Assembly (NCBI GenBank): GCA_002712125.1
Contig: PASL01000020.1
Coordinates: 2,584 to 12,763 of the forward strand
Direction of reading: 5' to 3'
Source: Chloroflexota bacterium
Lineage (GTDB): Bacteria; Chloroflexota; Dehalococcoidia; Lucifugimonadales; Lucifugimonadaceae
Length of the DNA: 10,180 nt
Under the pieces are notes generated by a model, which ran no database searches, had not been told where the DNA came from, and saw nothing but the letters and a program-made list of their open reading frames with translations. Positions 7,633-10,180 of this stretch are shown here, piece by piece. The position numbers and the translations under genes are program-made. The first letter of the stretch is position 1. Each line of letters begins with the position of its first letter.

Positions 7633-8700
7633 TCATTTTTTTTCATTATTTTCGTCTTTTTTCGAAGACTTTATTTCAGTTTTTTTATTTTTTGAAGCTT
7701 TAGTTTCTTTTACCTTAGTTTCTTTTGGCTTTGATGAAACTTTAGATTTTACCTTCTTGACATCTTTTGTATTATTTCCATTATCTGTATCAGCTTTTGC
7801 TTTTGCTTGAGGAGATTTTTTTTCCTTGTCATCTAAGGATTTTTCTTGCTTAGGTTTTGAATTTAAAGTTGGATTTTTTTCTGCGGCTTTGGCTTGAGCT
7901 CTTGACCTTGCTTCTGCTTCTTGAGCTTCTAAGATTGCCTCTGAAGCCAACTTGTCATCATGTGCTTTCTTTGCAATTTCCTTACCTGATAAAACAGCCT
8001 CTGAAATATGTTTTGTTATTAATTCAATTGATCTTATTGAATCATCATTTGAAGGTATTGGGTAATTAACTAATCCAGGATCACAATTAGTATCGACCAT
8101 TGCAACGACTGGTATACCTAACTTTGTAGCTTCAGCTACTGCTATAACTTCTTCCGTTATATCAACAACAAATAAAACGTCTGGTACCTTTCGCATTTCC
8201 ATTATGCCGCCAAAAAACTTCTTTAACCTTTGAAGTTCATTCGAAAGTTTAAGAGTTTCTCTTTTTGTCTGCGCTGTAATATTTCCTTTAGAAAATGCCT
8301 CTTCAAGATGAACTAACCTTTCAATTCTATTTTGAATAGTATTAAAGTTTGTCATCATGCCACCTAACCATCTCTGGTTTATGTACATTGCGCCTGATTT
8401 TTCTGCGTATTCTTTAATGATCTCTTGAGCTTGTGGTTTTGTCCCGACCATTAAACATTCTCCACCCTCGCCAACAATTTTTTCTATAAAACTTTTTGCG
8501 TCTTTAATTGAATCAATTGTTTGGATCAGATCGATGATATGTGCACTTGACCTCTTTGTATAAATGTATTTATTCATTTTTGGGTTCCATCGCTTTGTAG
8601 GATGACCAAAATGCACCCCAGCAACAAAAAGAGATCTAAGATCGAGAGGCGCCACAGTATCTTCTTTTTGTTCAGAAGAAGGCTGCGTATTTTCTACCAT
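7633..8700 (-). CDS. rpsB: Ribosomal protein S2 with long lysine-rich C-terminal tail
   Basis: S2 is a 30S subunit protein, usually the first gene of this cluster. The conserved core spans about residues 18-237: LFVAGVHFGHPTKRWNPKM at 24-42, NQRWLGGMMTNF at 108-119, KVPDVLFVVD at 171-180 and VAMVDTNCDPGLVNYPIPSNDD at 199-220. The protein is 355 residues against about 230-260 for ordinary S2. The excess is a tail of nearly 120 residues. It starts with an Ala/Glu-rich, probably helical part (about 240-275) and ends in a low-complexity Lys/Ser/Thr/Asn stretch (about 280-355), likely disordered. There is also an N-terminal extension of about 17 residues. The ATG is supported by GAGG 7 bases upstream. 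A hairpin lies just before that site. Confidence 0.96.
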   Translation of the reverse strand: MVENTQPSSEQKEDTVAPLDLRSLFVAGVHFGHPTKRWNPKMNKYIYTKRSSAHIIDLIQTIDSIKDAKSFIEKIVGEGGECLMVGTKPQAQEIIKEYAEKSGAMYINQRWLGGMMTNFNTIQNRIERLVHLEEAFSKGNITAQTKRETLKLSNELQRLKKFFGGIMEMRKVPDVLFVVDITEEVIAVAEATKLGIPVVAMVDTNCDPGLVNYPIPSNDDSIRSIELITKHISEAVLSGKEIAKKAHDDKLASEAILEAQEAEARSRAQAKAAEKNPTLNSKPKQEKSLDDKEKKSPQAKAKADTDNGNNTKDVKKVKSKVSSKPKETKVKETKASKNKKTEIKSSKKDENNEKK

Positions 8701-8715
8701 TTTTTTGCCTCTATT

Positions 8716-8737
8716 CCAGTTAGCAACTATTAACTGG
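8716..8737 (-). promoter_or_regulatory. Leader hairpin just upstream of the rpsB ribosome site
   Basis: Read on the minus strand, CCAGTTA, an 8-base loop and TAACTGG form a perfect 7-bp stem. It ends four bases before the GAGG of rpsB. There is no T-run after it, so it is not a terminator. In E. coli, S2 represses its own rpsB-tsf mRNA through a 5' leader, and this hairpin is well placed for such a role. That function is inference. Confidence 0.5.
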
Positions 8738-8758
8738 TCTATTTATAAATTTGCTTTA

Positions 8759-8778
8759 TTTACTTGTAAAATAGTAAA
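8759..8778 (-). repeat. Second inverted repeat in the rpsB leader
   Basis: TTTACT, an 8-base spacer and AGTAAA form a perfect 6-bp inverted repeat, 21 bases upstream of the first hairpin on the minus strand. The stem has only two G-C pairs and is weak alone. Its pairing with a neighbouring hairpin of equal loop size makes it worth recording. Confidence 0.35.
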
Positions 8779-8848
8779 CAACCTATAAATTGTACATGAA
8801 TTGAGTATAAAAATCTAAATTTTATTCAAGGTAATTAATTTTTTGTAA

Positions 8849-9529
8849 CTATATCCAATTATTTTTTGTAGCCATTGAGACTGCTTGAGCTCTATTGGAA
8901 GTAAAAGTCTTATCTAGTATCACACTTATGGTATTTTTTATTGTTTGCTCTGCTAATCCTACTTGATTTGCAATTTCTTTATTAGATTTTCCCATAGAAA
9001 TATGGCTTAGTATTTCCTTATCTCTTTCAGACAAAGGATTATCAAAATTCAAATCTCCTCCATAATCTTTTGTGGTTATTTCACTAATTCTTTGAATAAG
9101 GATTTTTGAACATGTTGAATTTTTACTAATTTTTTCTAGAATAGGACAATTATTAGAAATCCTTGAGGTTAGAATATTTTCAACAATTAATGCTAGATCT
9201 TTAATATTTTTTGGAAATAAAATACAATCCCATACCCCATGAAAAACAGAATCTAATAAAGTTTTATTGGAAAAATTATCAACTAGATAATAAATTTTTG
9301 TAGAACCAATATGACTATTTTGTTTTTTTATTCTTTCCAAGTCATCAGTTATAAATACGTCTATATTTGGATCTTCATCATCTATTTCGCTCAATAAATA
9401 CAAACCTTTAGAGTTATATATGTATCCAGAGAAATCTTTTTTCAAATCATAATTTGAAATACTAATAAAAAATCTAATATATTTAGAATCATTATTTAAT
9501 TTTGAAGAACCAATATAATCTAAAGACAT
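8849..9529 (-). CDS. LuxR-family DNA-binding regulator with degenerate receiver-like domain
   Basis: This 226-residue protein is built like a NarL/LuxR response regulator. The C-terminal LuxR-type helix-turn-helix spans about 166-221 (LSERDKEILSHISMGKSNKE, then ANQVGLAEQTIKN and SNRAQAV), and matches the family closely. The N-terminal part, about 17-120, has the alternating strand/helix pattern of a receiver domain. DVFITD (57-62) puts Asp62 where the phosphorylated Asp is expected. However, the acidic pair at the end of the first strand is absent, and the usual Thr/Ser and Lys switch positions are not clear. It may therefore be an atypical receiver that is not phosphorylated. No histidine kinase gene is in the window. 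The ATG has AGGTGA about 6 bases upstream. It lies upstream of rpsB on the same strand and diverges from the CcdA-like gene. Its targets are unknown. Confidence 0.85.
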   Translation of the reverse strand: MSLDYIGSSKLNNDSKYIRFFISISNYDLKKDFSGYIYNSKGLYLLSEIDDEDPNIDVFITDDLERIKKQNSHIGSTKIYYLVDNFSNKTLLDSVFHGVWDCILFPKNIKDLALIVENILTSRISNNCPILEKISKNSTCSKILIQRISEITTKDYGGDLNFDNPLSERDKEILSHISMGKSNKEIANQVGLAEQTIKNTISVILDKTFTSNRAQAVSMATKNNWI

Positions 9530-9698
9530 AAAAATTCACCTAATTTTATGATAACTAATAATTTGGATATTAACTTGAGAATTATGGATTTTTTTCAAAC
9601 TAAGATTTAGTTCATTATAAAGCTAGTTTTAATGAATTATTAATAGTTAATAAATACTTATTATTTCCCCAATATTGGGAAAAATTTGTAAAATAAAA
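9530..9698. promoter_or_regulatory. Divergent intergenic region between the LuxR-like and CcdA-like genes
   Basis: No gene is visible in these 169 AT-rich bases, which must hold the start signals of both neighbours. For the minus strand there is a perfect TATAAT at 9619-9614 with TTAATA 18 bases upstream (9643-9638), giving a leader of roughly 75 bases. For the plus strand TATAAA at 9616-9621 is possible. The dyad at 9664-9683 is listed separately. Promoter calls are tentative. Confidence 0.4.
9664..9683. promoter_or_regulatory. 20-bp dyad, candidate operator
   Basis: The centre CCCAATATTGGG (9668-9679) is a perfect 12-bp palindrome. TTT and AAA extend it after one mismatched pair, giving a 20-bp dyad that ends 15 bases before the first ATG of the CcdA-like gene. 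It has the size of a site for a dimeric regulator such as the LuxR-type protein next door. It is not a terminator, since no T-run follows on either strand. Function is inferred from symmetry and place only. Confidence 0.45.
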
Positions 9699-10180
9699 AT
9701 GATGAAACCAAAATATTACATATCAAATTTTTCAATAGTTATTCTATTTTCGATTTTTATAACACTTATCTCAGTTTACTTTGGTATGGTTATTGGGAGT
9801 AATTCGGAAACCAATTTTATTGTTAACAAAGCCTTGAAAATTTCAGGCAGTACATCTACGTTTTTTTCAAATTCAGAGTTTCTACTACCATTTGGTTTTG
9901 CTTTTATAGCCGGTCTAATTGCATCACTTAACCCATGTGGCTTCATTATGCTACCAGCATACATAGGAATATTTATATCCGATAAGAACACTATAAAAAA
10001 TCAAAGCAAATTTCACCAAATACAAATAATTTTTAGTGTTAGCATATCTATGGGGCTAGGTTTTTTATTTGTCTTTGGGTCTATAGGGATTGTTATTTCA
10101 TTAGGAAGAGATATTATTTCTGAGTATGTTAATTTATTTCACTGGATAGGATTTATATTAGGATTTATGCTTATTTTTAC
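9699..10180 (+). CDS. CcdA/DsbD-type membrane thiol-disulfide transporter, 3' end cut by window edge
   Basis: The first 160 residues of a membrane protein are visible; the frame is open at the right edge. A first helix spans about residues 10-33. Further hydrophobic segments lie at about 62-93, 107-136 and 147-160. The family motif is NPCGFIMLPAYIG at 78-90, with Cys80 as one of the two membrane cysteines that pass reducing power across the membrane. The second cysteine would be in a later helix beyond the window. The family supplies electrons for cytochrome c maturation or for extracytoplasmic thioredoxin-like proteins. Two adjacent ATGs (9699 and 9702) could serve as start, and no strong ribosome site is seen. 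It diverges from the LuxR-like gene. A CcdA-like membrane protein is fairly certain; the exact role is open. Confidence 0.82.
   Translation, partial: MMKPKYYISNFSIVILFSIFITLISVYFGMVIGSNSETNFIVNKALKISGSTSTFFSNSEFLLPFGFAFIAGLIASLNPCGFIMLPAYIGIFISDKNTIKNQSKFHQIQIIFSVSISMGLGFLFVFGSIGIVISLGRDIISEYVNLFHWIGFILGFMLIF

Larger units (their letters stand above)
8701..8848 (-). promoter_or_regulatory. rpsB leader and probable operon promoter region
   Basis: This 148-base gap between the luxR-like gene and rpsB contains no gene. It holds two hairpins and the rpsB ribosome site GAGG (8708-8711). A possible -10, TACAAT, lies at 8794-8789 on the minus strand, with only a weak -35 (TTAGAT, 18-base spacing). 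TATACT at 8809-8804 is another candidate. I see no terminator after the upstream gene, so read-through into rpsB cannot be excluded. The promoter call is weak because the region is AT-rich throughout. Confidence 0.4.

Noticed and set aside
7415..7810. 131-codon open frame on the plus strand across rpsB and tsf
   Set aside because: It is antisense to two certain genes. Its Phe/Leu/Ser-rich composition mirrors the Lys/Glu-rich S2 tail, and it has no ribosome site or recognisable motif.
8820..8850. Possible terminator between the LuxR-like gene and rpsB
   Set aside because: No stem of useful strength followed by a T-run is present after the stop codon at 8849.
9664..9690. Palindrome as a transcription terminator
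   Set aside because: The stem can form only with a tiny loop, no T-run follows on either strand, and no gene ends there.
9776..9991. Minus-strand 71-codon open frame
   Set aside because: It lies opposite the CcdA-like gene, including the NPCGF motif region, and shows no features of its own.

Overview
The window is a stretch of an AT-rich bacterial genome (G+C roughly a third by eye). Nearly all of it is one minus-strand housekeeping gene cluster. Read in the direction of transcription (right to left) the order is rpsB, tsf, pyrH, frr, uppS, cdsA, dxr, rseP, a small unknown membrane gene, and ispG, which runs off the left edge. Versions of this order occur in several bacterial phyla. Three things together point to Chloroflexota, most likely the Dehalococcoidia/SAR202 side: a very short EF-Ts, dxr-rseP-ispG as a block, and RseP wording such as the GSLASK segment and the PIGIGQLTGE segment. 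The low G+C would suit a marine surface lineage. This placement is inference from memory of protein families, not from a search.

Layout. Bases 1-1172 hold ispG without its last few codons. Bases 1191-1454 hold an 87-residue three-helix membrane protein. Bases 1454-7617 carry rseP, dxr, cdsA, uppS, frr, pyrH and tsf, with gaps of 0-26 bases or short overlaps, so they are surely co-transcribed. Bases 7633-8700 hold rpsB, which encodes a long lysine-rich tail. The 148-base leader upstream of rpsB has two hairpins. Bases 8849-9529 (minus) encode a LuxR-type DNA-binding regulator with a degenerate receiver-like N-terminus. Bases 9530-9698 are a divergent intergenic region with a near-perfect 20-bp dyad. 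From 9699 a CcdA/DsbD-type membrane thiol-disulfide transporter gene runs rightward off the edge.

How the genes fit together. rpsB, tsf and frr serve translation (30S protein, elongation factor, ribosome recycling). pyrH supplies UDP for RNA, sugar-nucleotide and envelope synthesis. dxr and ispG are steps of the MEP isoprenoid pathway, and uppS turns its products into the C55 carrier lipid. cdsA makes CDP-diacylglycerol for phospholipids. rseP is an intramembrane protease of the envelope. The cluster thus couples protein synthesis to envelope growth. The LuxR regulator and CcdA-like gene are probably a separate unit.

I see no CRISPR array, mobile element, rRNA, tRNA or defence island. No clear new multi-gene system is visible. 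The most unusual feature is RseP: it carries about 65 extra residues before its second membrane segment, and three gap-free tandem 31-residue repeats after its PDZ domain.
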